Of a stretch of DNA of 64,000 nucleotides, positions 47,586 to 59,800 are shown in pieces (within the stretch, counting starts at the first letter, position 1; every line of letters starts with the position of its first letter). This stretch comes from Telmatactis stephensoni (lineage: Eukaryota > Cnidaria > Anthozoa > Actiniaria > Isophelliidae), in NCBI GenBank assembly GCA_029948255.1, contig JALIZF010001452.1, positions 124,001 to 188,000 on the forward strand, given 5' to 3'. A program made the translations under genes and the position numbers. The notes beneath the pieces were generated by a model. It was given only the letters and a program-made list of their open reading frames with translations, was not told where the DNA came from and searched no databases.

Positions 47586-48139
47586 CCCAAACGCTCATTC
47601 AGCTTTTGCCGCCTGTGGCTAAACCAGATCAATGGCATATTTCTGGTCAAATCGACTTCTCTTTCAACTAAAAAGAAAAAGAAAATTCAATTGCGCTTAT
47701 CAGTAATAACGCAGTTTATGCACGAACAAACCGAGTGATTTCCGGATCAAACCTCAAATCCACGAGGCTAAAAATTCCATAAAGAGTCAAGCTTGGTCAT
47801 GGATGATTTATTTAATGTACATTGTTTTCTAGCTATTTCGGTATCACAACTAGCCCGTAGGGATGACAAACCAAACCAAAACAAAGTCAGTCGAGATCGC
47901 CGTCTCCCGTCGTCACTCAAATTGCATTTGGCTCCTGCTTAACAGGCTTATATAAACGTTTTTAGGCTCATGCAGAGCTTTGATGTTCCGGCTGTTTTTT
48001 GGAATAATTACAATTTTTAACGATCCGGTTCGCAGTTATATAGTCAATGTATGTCTACTTTCTTTCCACTGCTGTCAATAACCACCTAATAAGGCCTGCA
48101 TTCGCCTTTTACCGGACAGAATGACACAAAAAGCAAGCC

Positions 48140-48910
48140 AGTATTTGACTCATGAGGGGTTCAGAAAACCCAAAGCCGGTTTATTCTCAAAAATATGCAC
48201 TAGAGATAATAGGTTTCACAACTTACTTAAACTATATTGCCCAGTAAAGGTGACGGCACCAATAAAACGGCAATGTGACAATAGGGTGATGGAGGAAGGG
48301 GAAAATTATATAGCGTCCTCGCTTGATGAATGCTTGAGAAGAGAGAGGTCACATTCTGCGGTGCACGTATCGTTAGCCTGTGAACAGGCCCCTGAAAGCG
48401 ATAGGGCGGGAAAACGTTTAATAGCCTCTAATTATAAGAACACCATAGGTTTATTAAGCTCAATATTTTGCATTCAAGCTATTTTAGTCACAAGAACAAA
48501 ATATCAAATAATATCAAAATTTGCAATTGGTACATGCGTCTCTGAGATATAATGCCCCGTACTTTGGGAGAGGTGACATTTTGATCAACAGAAAAAGCAT
48601 TGTTTTGATAAATATCCCCGCGAAGCTTTACTGTAATGTTACAAGGTTTTGTAAAAGTTTTTTTCTAGAGCTAGTAAAAGCTTAGCATGCAGGTACCTTT
48701 TTTTCATGTTTCGTTATCAGTTTCTGAAACTGAAACTATGAAAAAGGCAGCTGCTTAGCTGTTTTTCCGCTATGTCCCTGAGAGCCCGTTCACAGGCTAC
48801 GTAATCATAAAGAATAGAGTCCTTATAGGGGGTCTTGATACAATAAGTCATTCCCCCATTGCAACGTGCCGCAAATTATTACATAACAACTCCTAGTTAT
48901 TTTTTTATCA
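48140..48910. repeat. segmental duplication block X, copy 1
   Basis: It starts TATTTGACTCATGAGGGG and ends near CAAATTATTACATAACAACT. It matches 55563-56310 at high identity. A 143-codon open frame at 48121-48552 is broken by indels in the second copy, so it is not treated as a gene. Confidence 0.8.
48374..48799. mobile_element. TAGCCTGTGAACAGGC-end element, copy 1
   Basis: The inverted ends TAGCCTGTGAACAGGC and GCCCGTTCACAGGCTA bound 426 bp. Flanks ACGTATCGT and CGTAATCAT are a decayed form of the 9-bp duplication kept in the other copy. Confidence 0.75.
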
Positions 48911-49203
48911 ATTAATTATTAGTAATCATATAATCAGAAAGCAAGCATACAAAACCTATTCGCAAACAAATACTTCATTTATAGCGTCGATATCTGACAA
49001 ATAAGCTCCTTTCCTGTGAACTCAGAAGCCAGCAGAAGCTGTTCAATTACCAAAGCAAGACGCCAATCAGCACGTTGACTCGGTGGTGGCGCGAACTCGT
49101 GACTAGGAGCACCTAACGAGTAATGAATTGATATGCCACTGAAACTATCTTTTAAAATATGGGAATCAATCTATTTTAGCTTGCACTTCTTGTTCAGCAT
49201 TTG

Positions 49204-49560
49204 TTGAATTCATAGTAGAAGACGGAAAACTCGTCTCGGATGGAATTTCGTCTCACAAAAACCCGACTAATGTGAATTTAAGGACGGTTAACCGTTTTAG
49301 TTTTCCGACAAATAAATAATAAATAAATAAATCCTGGGACAGACAGAAAACCCGTCGCGATTTTCACGTCTAATAGGAATTTAGGACGGGTTTTCCGTCA
49401 CTGACGAGTTTCTCGTTCAACTTTTTCGTCGGTTTGGCCGGGAAAGTAAGACGGATAAATTGAGACAGGAAACTCGCCATTCACCGGATTCATATCAGAC
49501 GAGTTTTCCGTCTTGTGATGAGTTTCCCGACTCAGACGGTTTTCCGTCTCTAATATGAAT
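49204..49560. mobile_element. foldback MITE with GACGGAAAAC motifs
   Basis: The ends are GAATTCATAGTAGAAGACGG and its near-complement, with several internal GACGGAAAACTCGTC-type palindromic units. The paralogous locus at 54420-54435 lacks it and reads straight from TTGTTCAGCATT to ACGAAGCATC, so this is a filled site with an empty counterpart. Confidence 0.85.
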
Positions 49561-50049
49561 TCGGCTATTGTACGGTACGAAGCATCAAAGGTGTGATTTG
49601 TAACGAAAGTAAAACCTTTAAGAAGCTTCACGTGGACGCAAAAAGGTTTTAGACCTTAAATCACGTTTCACGTCAAAATAAATCAGCCATTCACGTTTCA
49701 CGCAGCCGGTGACTACATACGACTTGGCACACAATGGGGGACATGTTTCAAGCGACGTGAAACATCATGTGATGATTCGTGGAACCAGTCTCCGTTTAAT
49801 AAAAAAATGAAAACCATCAAACAATAAAGAAGATCATTATAAAAAAGATTCGTTCCATGTAGGAAACTTGCAACCTTATTCTCAAATACGTAGTAAACAC
49901 GAATTAACTTGTTCATGCCGCTTGGTCCGCTTGTTCCTGCCAAATGTCCCCTGGAGTGTGGCGGGTAATGGTCCGTAAAGCCGTATACATTACATATTTT
50001 GAATATGAGCAATCACAATCAGATCAAAAATTATATACATACAGTTACA

Positions 50050-50335
50050 GGGCCGTAGCAAGCCTTCAAATACTGCGGTGGGGTTGGGGGCTGGGCACAA
50101 AGTCACTATGCATCACGTGATGCATAATTAACATTTATTTTTTATTAATTTATTGATTTTTATTGTCACTACATGATACGTTATAAAACAGATCTTGATT
50201 TTGTAGTAACAAACCATCGATATTTCACCTATACATTGCAAGTCTTTGTATATTTTTTGATATTTTCAGAACTGAACTGGGTGAGCATGTGCCCCCCAGC
50301 CCCTGTGGGCGCTACGGCCCCGAGTTGGATTGGTA
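50050..50335. mobile_element. CAGGGCCGTAGC-end element
   Basis: The left end CAGGGCCGTAGCAAGCC has an inverted partner GGGCGCTACGGCCCCG on the right. The block is absent from the paralogous locus near 54860. The ends resemble hAT-type CAGGG(G/C)CGTAGC, but no clear 8-bp duplication is seen. Confidence 0.55.
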
Positions 50336-50347
50336 GCTAAAATTAAT

Positions 50348-50745
50348 TGCCCGGGGGGGGGGGGGGGGGACTCCTATATATAAGAGGACGGGGATGCTCG
50401 TCGGAAATTTTGAAAATGACCCCTAAAAGGTACCTGAGTGGGAGTGGCAACAATTCATTTCTACCCCTAAAAGGTACCAATTCAAAAGCAATAATAAGAA
50501 ATTAAAGTAAGAAACACTTCGTTATCGATGTGCTTTGAAGATTCAATTCAGATCATCGAAATCGTCCCTTTCATGCGTATTTTAGGTAGTTTATTTACCC
50601 CAAAACAGTCCCTAAAAGGTACCAGCTATGTTTCTGGTAGTCCACTTAGTCTGAGACACCCTAAAAGGTACCAGATTGCAGATTTTGACCCCTAAAAGGT
50701 ACGACGAGCATCCCCGTCCATTTACGATCGGAGTCCCCCCCCCCC
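50348..50745. mobile_element. foldback element with poly-G/poly-C ends
   Basis: It begins CCCGGGGG (long G run) and ends with the mirrored C run and CCCGGG. Inner arms pair at GACGGGGATGCTCGTC with GACGAGCATCCCCGTC. CCCCTAAAAGGTACC recurs several times inside. Flanking TTAATTG and ATTAATTG suggest a target duplication around TTAATT. Confidence 0.75.
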
Positions 50746-51508
50746 CGGGATTAATTGTAACTTAGTTAGCTTAAATTAAAGCGCTTCAGAACCAAACATG
50801 ATTTCTTTCTTGGCAGATATAATCTCAAATACTGACTCTAGATAAAGAAGGGTCTACCGAGCTAACGGTCAGTACGTTAGCCTCCTACGGAAACGCTTTT
50901 ATGTTCGAAAAAATGAATTGCGTTTTGATAGTTAGCCGGTTCGCCACAAAGAGCAGTGTGGTACCATTTTATATTGGTAATAATAACAATATATTAATCT
51001 CACGTACATATGATTCGAAAGAAGCCATCAAGGATTGACTTACAAATACAAGCTAAACCACGTAGTGGTCAAGCGCTTTTGAACAACACTTTGATTACTG
51101 TACACCGGCGTTAGTGTTGTTCACTCTAAACTCTCTGACCTTTCATCAAGCTAAGTATTTAATGTTAGCGAAAAAAAAAACCTTTTCTTGATGATATATT
51201 CAGATAGTATCAAATACGCCTGGCTTGTTTTGAAACACATATTTTATTCCAAATATAAGCCCTTCCCGAAAATAAGCTCACCGGACCAAAAAGGCAAGTT
51301 ATACAAAATATAAGCAGTGGTATGTCCGCGTAAAAAATAGACTTCAACACAAAAAAGACGGATTCAAACAAAACCAACAAACGATATGCAGTTCAAGTTC
51401 CGCAATGGCTTCAAATGAATATTAAAATATACTATAAACACGAAGTGAAAACACTCTTATTTAATTAATTAATTATTAATTAATTATTTATTTATTAAGC
51501 TTTGCACG

Positions 51509-51962
51509 CTTTGAAGAAGAAGCTTTGAAGAAGCTTTGAAGAAGCTTTGAAGAGGAAGCTTTGAAGAAGCTTTTGAAGAAGCTTTGAAGAAGCTTTGAAG
51601 AAGAAGCTTTGAAGAGGAAGCTGTGAAGAAGCTTTGAAGAAACTTTGAAGAAGCTTTGAAGAAGTTTTGAAGCTAGCTTTGAAGAAGTTTTGAAGAAGCT
51701 TTGAAGAGCTAGGAAGCTTTGAAAAAGCTTTGAAGAAGCTTTGAAGAAGCTTTGCTTTGAAGAAGCTTTGAAGAAATAACTTTGAAGAAGCTTTGAAGAA
51801 GCTTTAATTGAAGAAGAAGCTTGAAGAAGCTTTAATTGAAGAAGAAGCTTGAAGAAGCTTTGAAGAAGAAGCTTGAAGAAGCTTTGAAGAAGAAGCTTTG
51901 AAGAAGAAGCTTGAAGAAGCTTTGAAGAAGCTTTAAAGAAGAAGAAGAAGAAGAAGAAGAAG
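51509..51962. repeat. 11-bp AAGCTTTGAAG minisatellite
   Basis: About 35-40 imperfect units of AAGCTTTGAAG run for roughly 450 bp, with GAA insertions and a (GAA)n end. Nearly every unit contains a HindIII site. Confidence 0.92.
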
Positions 51963-52218
51963 GTTTAATGAGATTAATAGCAATTATGACTAAACTATAC
52001 TCATCCCATATTCATATTCATATACATATATACAATTAAAAAATTTCACCTAAAAAAATAATTACACAATAATTGAATAAAAAGATAATAATATAATGGT
52101 GAGGATTACACAATAGAGCTGGGCTCCAATTAAACTGAGCGTGCCCTATGAAATGAACTAAAATATTGGTGCTGAACTATACATTTGTCGGACATTGAGT
52201 CAGAATGGCATTGCATCG

Positions 52219-53033
52219 ATGGGCGGAAAATGGGCCACAGGGAGCCCGGCTTGGTGACGTTATAATGAAAACAAAACGATCATTCCAAGCGCCAGTCTAT
52301 CTGTTCCGTAATGTAACACCGGCCTGAACGTGACGTGTAATTGAATATGTTCAAATTCAAATAATTAACGGTTAGATGTAACACACGCGCTAGAGTACAC
52401 AGAAGGAGAGAAGGGCTGAAGCAAACAGAGATCTATCGTTACATGTGTTCCAGCAGTTGCTGGGACACTTAATTTATGCAGACAAGAAAAAAAGTTACCG
52501 TCGAGGGGAAACGTAGCTATAGGGAATAAGAAGAAAACTATCTAATAAATGTATTCTAAACTACCAGGATATAAAAAGCTTCAACTGTAAGAAATTTGCT
52601 TTTTTCCTACCAAGTTAATTAACTGTCCCAGCAAGTGCTGGCACACATAAGTTTAAAACAAGCCGATCATAAATTACCGAATCTTTCATAGAAGTAGCTG
52701 ATAAGTGATAAAAATGACGCTCTCTCATTTGGGGTAAACTATCTTCTTTCTCTAAGTGCGGGTTTTAGGGCCCTGAGTTCAAAATAAGCAACCAAAAATT
52801 GACATTTTATCAGGGGTACCATAGTTTGCTTCAGCCCTTCTCTTCTTTCTCTCTTCTTACGGGGGCATTTTACACTATTGCGTTACATTCAAGCCGGTGT
52901 TACATTACGGGCCAGACAGATTGGCGCCTGCAGGAATATTATAGATTTTCATCTGTAACGTGATCGTTTTGTTTTCATTATAACATCACCAAGCCGGGCT
53001 CCCTGTGAATGGGCCTGAAATTCAGACCGCCCC
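52219..53033. mobile_element. long foldback element, about 0.8 kb
   Basis: The arms include CACAGGGAGCCCGGCTTGGT with its inverted ACCAAGCCGGGCTCCCTGTG, TAATGAAAACAAAACGATCA with its complement, GAAGGGCTGAAGCAAAC with GTTTGCTTCAGCCCTTC, and CAGCAGTTGCTGGGACA with TGTCCCAGCAAGTGCTG near the centre. It is an imperfect palindrome with no open frame of note. Confidence 0.8.
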
Positions 53034-53589
53034 TGGCCCCTTATTGGCCAATTCCTAGATAAAATGCTAGATAAGCTATATATGGATAGTTAATGACATA
53101 TGGTTTAACTAAATCATTAATTGCAACGTGACGGCTTACATAACAGAGAAATTACACGTGAACCGATATTTGTGCTAAATATTCTAGAAACATTAATTAA
53201 AATGGTATTCATAAACTCTTTGATCGGAATACGGTCCACTAAATATAAAAAAGAACACGGGCTTGTGAAGGCCATTTTAAACAAGAAACAATACACAACA
53301 AAACTGAACTGAGATTTTAGATACAATTCTTATCATAAACTTATTGCATTTGAAAAATCTATCAAAGTAGCAATATTCGATTTCTTTCCCCCCCTGATCA
53401 ATAGCAAATAAAATCATATATAAATGAATATATGTACATAAAAATACAATATGACATATATATGGAATGTTTGCCCAATACTATATATAATTAAGATCTA
53501 AGTTAAGTCTACTCAGTAACAGCAAGCATTAGTCGTTAAGATGTTACGAGAAGAGCAGCACTTATAAGTTACATAGCTAAGTTACTTCT

Positions 53590-54290
53590 AAGTTACATAG
53601 ATTTCCAAGTCTTAAAAGTACTGATATCAAAAGCAGTCTTAAGACCATTAGTATAATAAGCGATTAACTGTGATTTAAATTGCTTAAAATACTTACACTG
53701 GCAAGAGCGAAGAGAAACAGAGAGATTATTCCACAGCTTAGCCACGATTAAAACTGATAACTAGTTTGAAAAAGTTTAGGGCGACACTTAGCCGGAATTG
53801 GCAGGTCAAAAGCAGAGCTGTTACGAGTAGAACGACTCAAAACTCTGGAATGAACAAACATTATTAGGAAAGTGACCTAAGCGACATTCATAATAAAAAT
53901 AAGATCATATCATATCCATAATTTCATGTTGATAAGTAATCGGCAGTAAATTTAACTTTACTAGTATATAAATGAAATTGTTACTTGTGGTGTCACTCCA
54001 CTTAAGATTTAAAATAAACTTAATTGTCCTCCTTTATACACTTTCTAATTAGAAATATTCCCTATGGACGTCTGAGGAGCCCACAACTCACTTGCATAAT
54101 CTAAATCAGACCATTACATAAGCTAAATTTAACGATCTTCTAGTAGTAGATCAAAGCTGCACGGACTATGTCTACATGAGAAACCTAAGATACCTAGAGA
54201 TGACATTATCAATATGTTCATCCATTTCAAATCATATGATATATAATAATTCCCAAGTCTTTGTGAGATGATACATGAGCTAATGGATCA
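53590..54290 (-). pseudogene. non-LTR retrotransposon (LINE) remnant, C-terminal reverse transcriptase region
   Basis: On the minus strand, pieces in shifting frames read HKDLGIII, then ESVQRRTIKFILNLKW, LVKLNLLPITYQHEIMDM, then RVLSRSTRNSSAFDLPIPAK and a final KYFKQFKSQLIAYY. This order matches the end of CR1/L2-type LINE reverse transcriptases. Many stops and frame changes show it is dead. No 5' part is seen. Confidence 0.7.
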
Positions 54291-54336
54291 TATCCTATCT
54301 TATAAATATGATCAATAGAGTTCTTTTAGGTGAGCA

Positions 54337-55560
54337 ACCATCGAGTAATGAATTGATATGCCATTGAAACTGTCTATTAAAATATGGGAATCAATTTATT
54401 TTATCTTGCACTTCTTGTTCAGCATTGTAGTACGAAGCATCAAAGGTGTGATTTGTAACGAAAGTAAAACCGTGTACGCAAAAACATTTTAGACCTTAAA
54501 TCACGTTTCACGTCAAAAACAAATCAGCCATTCACGTTTCACGCAAAAGGTATAGGAGACCCGGTGACTACAATATGCGGCTTGGCACACAATGGGGGGA
54601 CATGTTTCAAGCGACGTGAAACATCATGTGATGATTCGTGGAACCAGTCTCCGTTAAACAAATGAAAACCATCAATGAAAGAAGATCATTATAAAAAAGA
54701 TTCGTCGGTTCCATGTAGGAAACTTACAACCTTATCCTGAAATACGTAGTAAACACGAATTAACCAAATGTCACCTGGAATGTGGTGGTCTAATGGTCCG
54801 TAAAGCCGTATATATTACAGATTTTGAATAAACAATCACAATTGGATCAGAAGTAATACAGTCAGTTAAAAGAAAATAAGAATGATAGTAACTTAATTAG
54901 CTTTTAATAAAGCTCTTCAGAACCAAACACGATCGTCTATTATATGTTATAATTTACATTTAAGTTAAGTTGTCTTTTTTATAGCGAGGGATGCAAGTAT
55001 GTGAAAGGGTCTGTGTTACTTCTTAGGGATAGGGTTGGGTAATTTACCTAGTAGGGGTCCTTAATTGTGTTCTTTTGTAATTTACCTGCCTCCGAGCGAA
55101 TCTTTCTTTGCAGATATCAGTCTCAAATACTGACTCTAGATAGAAGAGTACACTGAGCTAAGGTCGGTTAGTCTCCTCTGCAAACGTTTTTATGCAAAAG
55201 GTATATAGAATGGAATTTTTTTTTTTTTTTTTTTTGGTTTTGTTTTGTTTTGTTCAGTTTTGTTCGCCGGTTCGCAAAAAACAGCAGGTATCTCCTGTGG
55301 TATATGCATTTTATATTTGTATTAATAGCAACATATTAATCTCTTTTATTGTGATTCGAAAGAAACAAATAAAAGCTAAACCACGTAGTGGTCAAGCGCC
55401 TTTTACATAGAACAAAACTTTGATTACTGTACGACCCTGTACACCGTTAGTTAGTGTTGTTCAGCGGCCTAAACTCTCTGATCTCTCATCAAGCTAAGCA
55501 TTTAATGTTAGCGAAAAAAAACTTTTTAATGATATATTCAGATAGTATCTTATACGCCCG
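54337..55560. repeat. segmental duplication block Y, copy 2
   Basis: A diverged copy of 49129-51220 without that copy's MITE insertions. It is joined at its right end directly to block X copy 2, whereas in copy 1 block X lies to the left of Y. Confidence 0.8.
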
Positions 55561-56330
55561 GCTTGTATTTGACTCATGAGGGGTTCAGAAAACCCAAAGC
55601 CGGTTTATTCTCAAAAATATGCACTAGAGATAATAAGTTTCACAACTTGCTTGAACTATATTGCCAAGTAAAGGTGACGGCACCAAGAATGTGACAATAG
55701 GGTGATGGAGGAAGGGGAAAAAATATAGCGTCCTCGCTTGATGAATGCTTGGAAAGAGAGAGGTCACATTCTGCGTGCACGTGATCGTTAGCCTGTGAAC
55801 AGGCCCCTGAAAGCGATAGGGCGGAAAAACGTTTAATAGCCTCTTATCATTACGACACCATAGGTTTTTCAAGCTCAATATTTTGTATACAAGCCATTTT
55901 AGACACAAAGAACAAAATATCAAATATTATCAAAATTTGGTACATGCGTCTCTGAGATATAATGCGCTGTACTTTGGGAGAGGTGCCCGGACATTCTGAT
56001 CAACAGAAAAATCACTGTTTTAATAAATATCCCCGCGAAGCTTTATTGTAATGTCTCGAGGTTTTGTAAAAGTTTTTTTCTAATCGAGTAAAATTCTAGC
56101 ATGCAGGTACCTTTTTTCATGTTTCATTATCAGTTTCTGAAACTGAAAGTATGAAAACAGCCGCTTAGCTCATATGGTTTTTCCGTTATCATGTCCCTGA
56201 GAGCGCGTTCACAGGCTACGTGATCGTAAACAATAGTCCTCATAGGGGGTCTTATTGCAATATTCCCTGATACCCCCATTGCCACGTGCCGCCAATTATT
56301 ACATAACAACTCTAAGTTTTCTGATCTCTC
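55561..56330. repeat. segmental duplication block X, copy 2
   Basis: It matches 48140-48910 and is placed after block Y. After it the sequence returns to a copy of the 51110-51440 region, so block X interrupts the duplicated Y-Z unit here. Confidence 0.78.
55789..56218. mobile_element. TAGCCTGTGAACAGGC-end element, copy 2, 9-bp TSD
   Basis: The 430-bp element is flanked by the exact 9-bp direct repeat CGTGATCGT (55780-55788 and 56219-56227). The ends are inverted TAGCCTGTGAACAGGC and GCGCGTTCACAGGCTA. The 9-bp duplication suggests Mutator-type mobilisation. Confidence 0.85.
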
Positions 56331-56676
56331 ATCAATTAGCTAAGTATTTAATGTTAGCGAAAAAACGTTTTGATGATGTATCAAATACGCCTGCTTGTTT
56401 TGAAACACAAATTTTATTCCAAATATAAGCCCTCCCCGAAAATAAGCTCACCGGACCAAAAAGGCAAGTTATGCAAATATAAACCGTGGTATGTCTTATA
56501 AAATAGACTTCATCTTAAAAAGGACGGACTCAAATAAAACTAACAAACGATGCAGTTCAAGTTAGATTCCACAATGGCTTTAAATGATATCAAATTGGCA
56601 TAAAAATATAAACACGAAGTGAAAACACTATTCTCCTAATTCCTCTCTCCCTTCCCCCTCCCCCCTCAGAAGCCTG

Positions 56677-56800
56677 TGACGTAGCTATTTGCATTCATGC
56701 GTGGTTCTCACGGCCATTATGATTGGCTAACGTTTCAGACGTTTATTGTTTGCTGATTGTTATAGCTTATCGATGGCATACGAGATTAGGCTGTTATAAA
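56677..56800 (+). promoter_or_regulatory. promoter region of the Cys-Pro repeat gene E
   Basis: In order it shows a CRE-like TGACGTAG (56677-56684), an octamer ATTTGCAT (56687-56694), an inverted CCAAT box (ATTGG, 56722-56726) and TATAAA (56795-56800). The TATA box lies 88 bp before the ATG. The spacing suits an RNA polymerase II core promoter starting near 56825. Activity of these elements is inference. Confidence 0.55.
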
Positions 56801-56887
56801 ACTGACTTCGTAAGCTTTAGCTCATTTCGCTCGAGTTTCATTTCGCAGCAACAGCGCTTGCTCTAAACCGTGCGATACTGCAACGAA

Positions 56888-59800
56888 ATGGCCAGGGTAA
56901 GTAACTACAGCTTAGCTTAATGTGAAACTGACTTCAATTTAGCTTCAGGAACAGCTGTCGTTTATCATAACGCTCGGCTCATTTCTTCGTCTGGAAAATT
57001 TCCGAAGCCTGCTGCTTTGTTATTCTGACTTAATTTCGTAATAATTGCAACCCAAGTGATTAGCACTATTAGGAGCATAAGACTTTGAATTTTTCTCTTC
57101 GTAAAACGCTGCCGCCAATCATTGCTGATCTTTCTTACCATATTTCAATTTTGAGTAATTTCTGGATTTTTTTTCCAATACTCTCCTTGCTTCACAGCTT
57201 TATCGAATGTATAGTGACTTTAAGAGGTGTCTTGCTTGCCTTCAGTCCTTACTTCATGACTTACTTTGTACTAGTGATTAGCTGGGGAACTTGTTTTAAG
57301 CCTATAAACAAAATTGGTCCTTGCTTTTACTCTTCTAAATCAGCTGGTCTCCATTTAGTCTTCTTTTCTACAGTTTGCTCGCACTCGGGCGCGCGAACAA
57401 GATTTGCCATGGGCTGGAAGCCCCTTATGTACTTAAGTTGTTTACTTTGGCTGTGAGAATATTGGGCTGCATGAACTACTATTCTGTACGCACAGATCAG
57501 TTTAAATAACATTTCATTGTTTGCAGGAAACTACCGTAGCTGAAGTCAAGGCAAAATGCCCCGTCTTCAAAGACAACCAGTGCCCTTTCACTGGTTTAAA
57601 GAGTGAACTTGCCCGAAAGTGTCCAGAGTTTGACCATGGATGTATAGTAAGTCCAGGGCAATGTAAAACTCTTGGCGAAATAACCGACGTACTTCAATCG
57701 CTTGTGCCCGATGATGAGCAGGGAAAGAAAATCATGGGACACGCTATTCAACAGGCCGTCCTTCTTGGCTACAACGAAGAGAAGAAGTTAGGAAAGACAT
57801 GCCCAGAACACCAGACCTGGCCGTTTAACACTGACAAACATGGAAAGCCAGTTTTTGAGCCTCAATCTGCCATTGTAAGTAAAAAGTTACAAGTTGTATC
57901 ATTTTGAAAGTACAATATTTTGCGAAAGAATATTTGAAATATTTGTTATTGTCCATCTTGCATGGCAGTTCCAGACATTTTTCTGTTGCTCGCTCTCGTC
58001 GCTTTCGCTTGTTTGCTTATGACTTTTTAATTAAAGACATACTATTTGTTTTAAGGACAGCAAGCAAAATTTGCATACATTATAGCCCTTGTCTTGAGTG
58101 CCACTTTTTCTACTGCTCACTCTTTTGCGTATAAGTCTGCGGAAATCAGATAAACACAACTCAAATTGCATGTTTCATCCGCTTTGTTTACTAAAAGTTA
58201 GCTCTCTTGTGGCCGGGTTAAGTGTGGGATGGGCCTTCGCTTTTGCAAAACAATAATGGCATCTATATTCAGTTTCTTTGCTTTATTCCACAAAGTCGCC
58301 GACATCGATTTGAGTTGAATACGGGTTAAGGCACGGGTCAGTTACTCACATCATGAACAAAAAGCGGATTCTTTCAACTTAAATAATGAAGCTAGCTGTG
58401 ACAGTCAAGATGAAATAAACAACTGACTAGCCGAGGCCTATCCCGGGTCCTTAAGTCGCCGTCTTTTTTTTACAGCAACTTAATGCAATTTAAGGCCTTC
58501 TAAGGCGTTTTAAGAAAATGTGGAGAAATTTGTGTAATTTTTAAGGCGCTTTACGGCGTTTTAAGGCAACTTATTAAAAAAAGTTGAATTAACTGAAATT
58601 AACCTAAGGCTACTTTAGGCTGCATTGAGTATTTTAATGCATTTTACTGAGGCGTTTTAAGGCAACTTATGGTCCTGGAGTAGGCCTTAGCTGCGTAGAA
58701 TTGCAATTTGGCAAAACCTGTTAATCATATAATTATGGTGGATATGTTTTTGTAATGGAAGTACCTGGCCGAGCAGACAAAATCAAAGCTCTCGCAAATT
58801 GCACTATGATTGTTTTAAGGACAGCAAGCAAAATTTGAACATATTATAGCAACAGACGACTTGCATCTCTGCATCATATCCTATTCTGGTAGTTGTAGCA
58901 AAATGACGCCATGCAAACGGACTGTTAAATATTATTTTATTAGTTAATAATTTATTTATTAGTTAAATTAATTCTATCATTCTCTTCTTTTGTGCCGTAT
59001 ATTTAACTTATTAGCTATTAAATGAAACCACTCTCGAGTTAATAGAGTCTATCACTACCCTATAAACTCATATACCTATAGGTGTATAAACTTATTGAGG
59101 ATTTCAAATATGCCGTTGAAAACTTAAGGTGAACACCGGTTTTGAACTATTATATAGATGCTGTTGATTTTTGTGCAGGCGGTGACAACTGATCGTGTTT
59201 CTCTTTCGGTCTCAGAGCTTTCCTTTGTACGCAGTACTTTGATTAACCAAAACTTGCCGTAAAGCATTCTCGGAGTTGTAGTCAATCAAAAACCTAACCA
59301 TAAAAAATCTATTAGCATTCTTAGCATTTTAAAAATTATTGCTAAAAAACTTGCATTTTCTGTAAAGAAAACACAAAAACAGATTTGGAGGTTTATTCTA
59401 GTAGACCTAAAAGAGTGCAAGGACTACATTCCCCAAAAATCGCGCTCGTGCACATTGGCTATTTAGTTGCTTGAAATCAGGCCTAAAACAAGATGAAGGT
59501 ATATACAAACGCCAACTATTTCTAGGGCGTTAAATCTTCCTGGAGGCTTATTTGGGTGTGAACAACATTGTATGTCTGTCTTTATCCTTAAAAAAATCAA
59601 GACCGCCACTTAATTGAATGTTTTAATTACACTATAGGAAGCATTAACTGACGCTCCAGGAATACTTTGACCATAGATTAAATATACCTTCAGCCTTTCT
59701 TGGAGGTATGCGCGGTCGTTTCTTTGTTATTTTTACCATTTTTATCTTTTTGTTAGTGTGTTATTATTCTTTTATTAGTTTCTTTTGTTATGACAGTATT

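Larger units (their letters stand above)
49129..51220. repeat. segmental duplication block Y, copy 1
   Basis: It matches 54337-55560 in order, apart from insertions present only here: a foldback MITE (about 49204-49560) and about 690 bp with two more elements (about 50050-50745). It starts GAGTAATGAATTGATATGCC. Confidence 0.8.

Noticed and set aside
48121..48552. 143-codon open frame
   Set aside because: It lies in a duplicated repeat; the copy at 55561 carries indels that break the frame, and it spans a transposon end.
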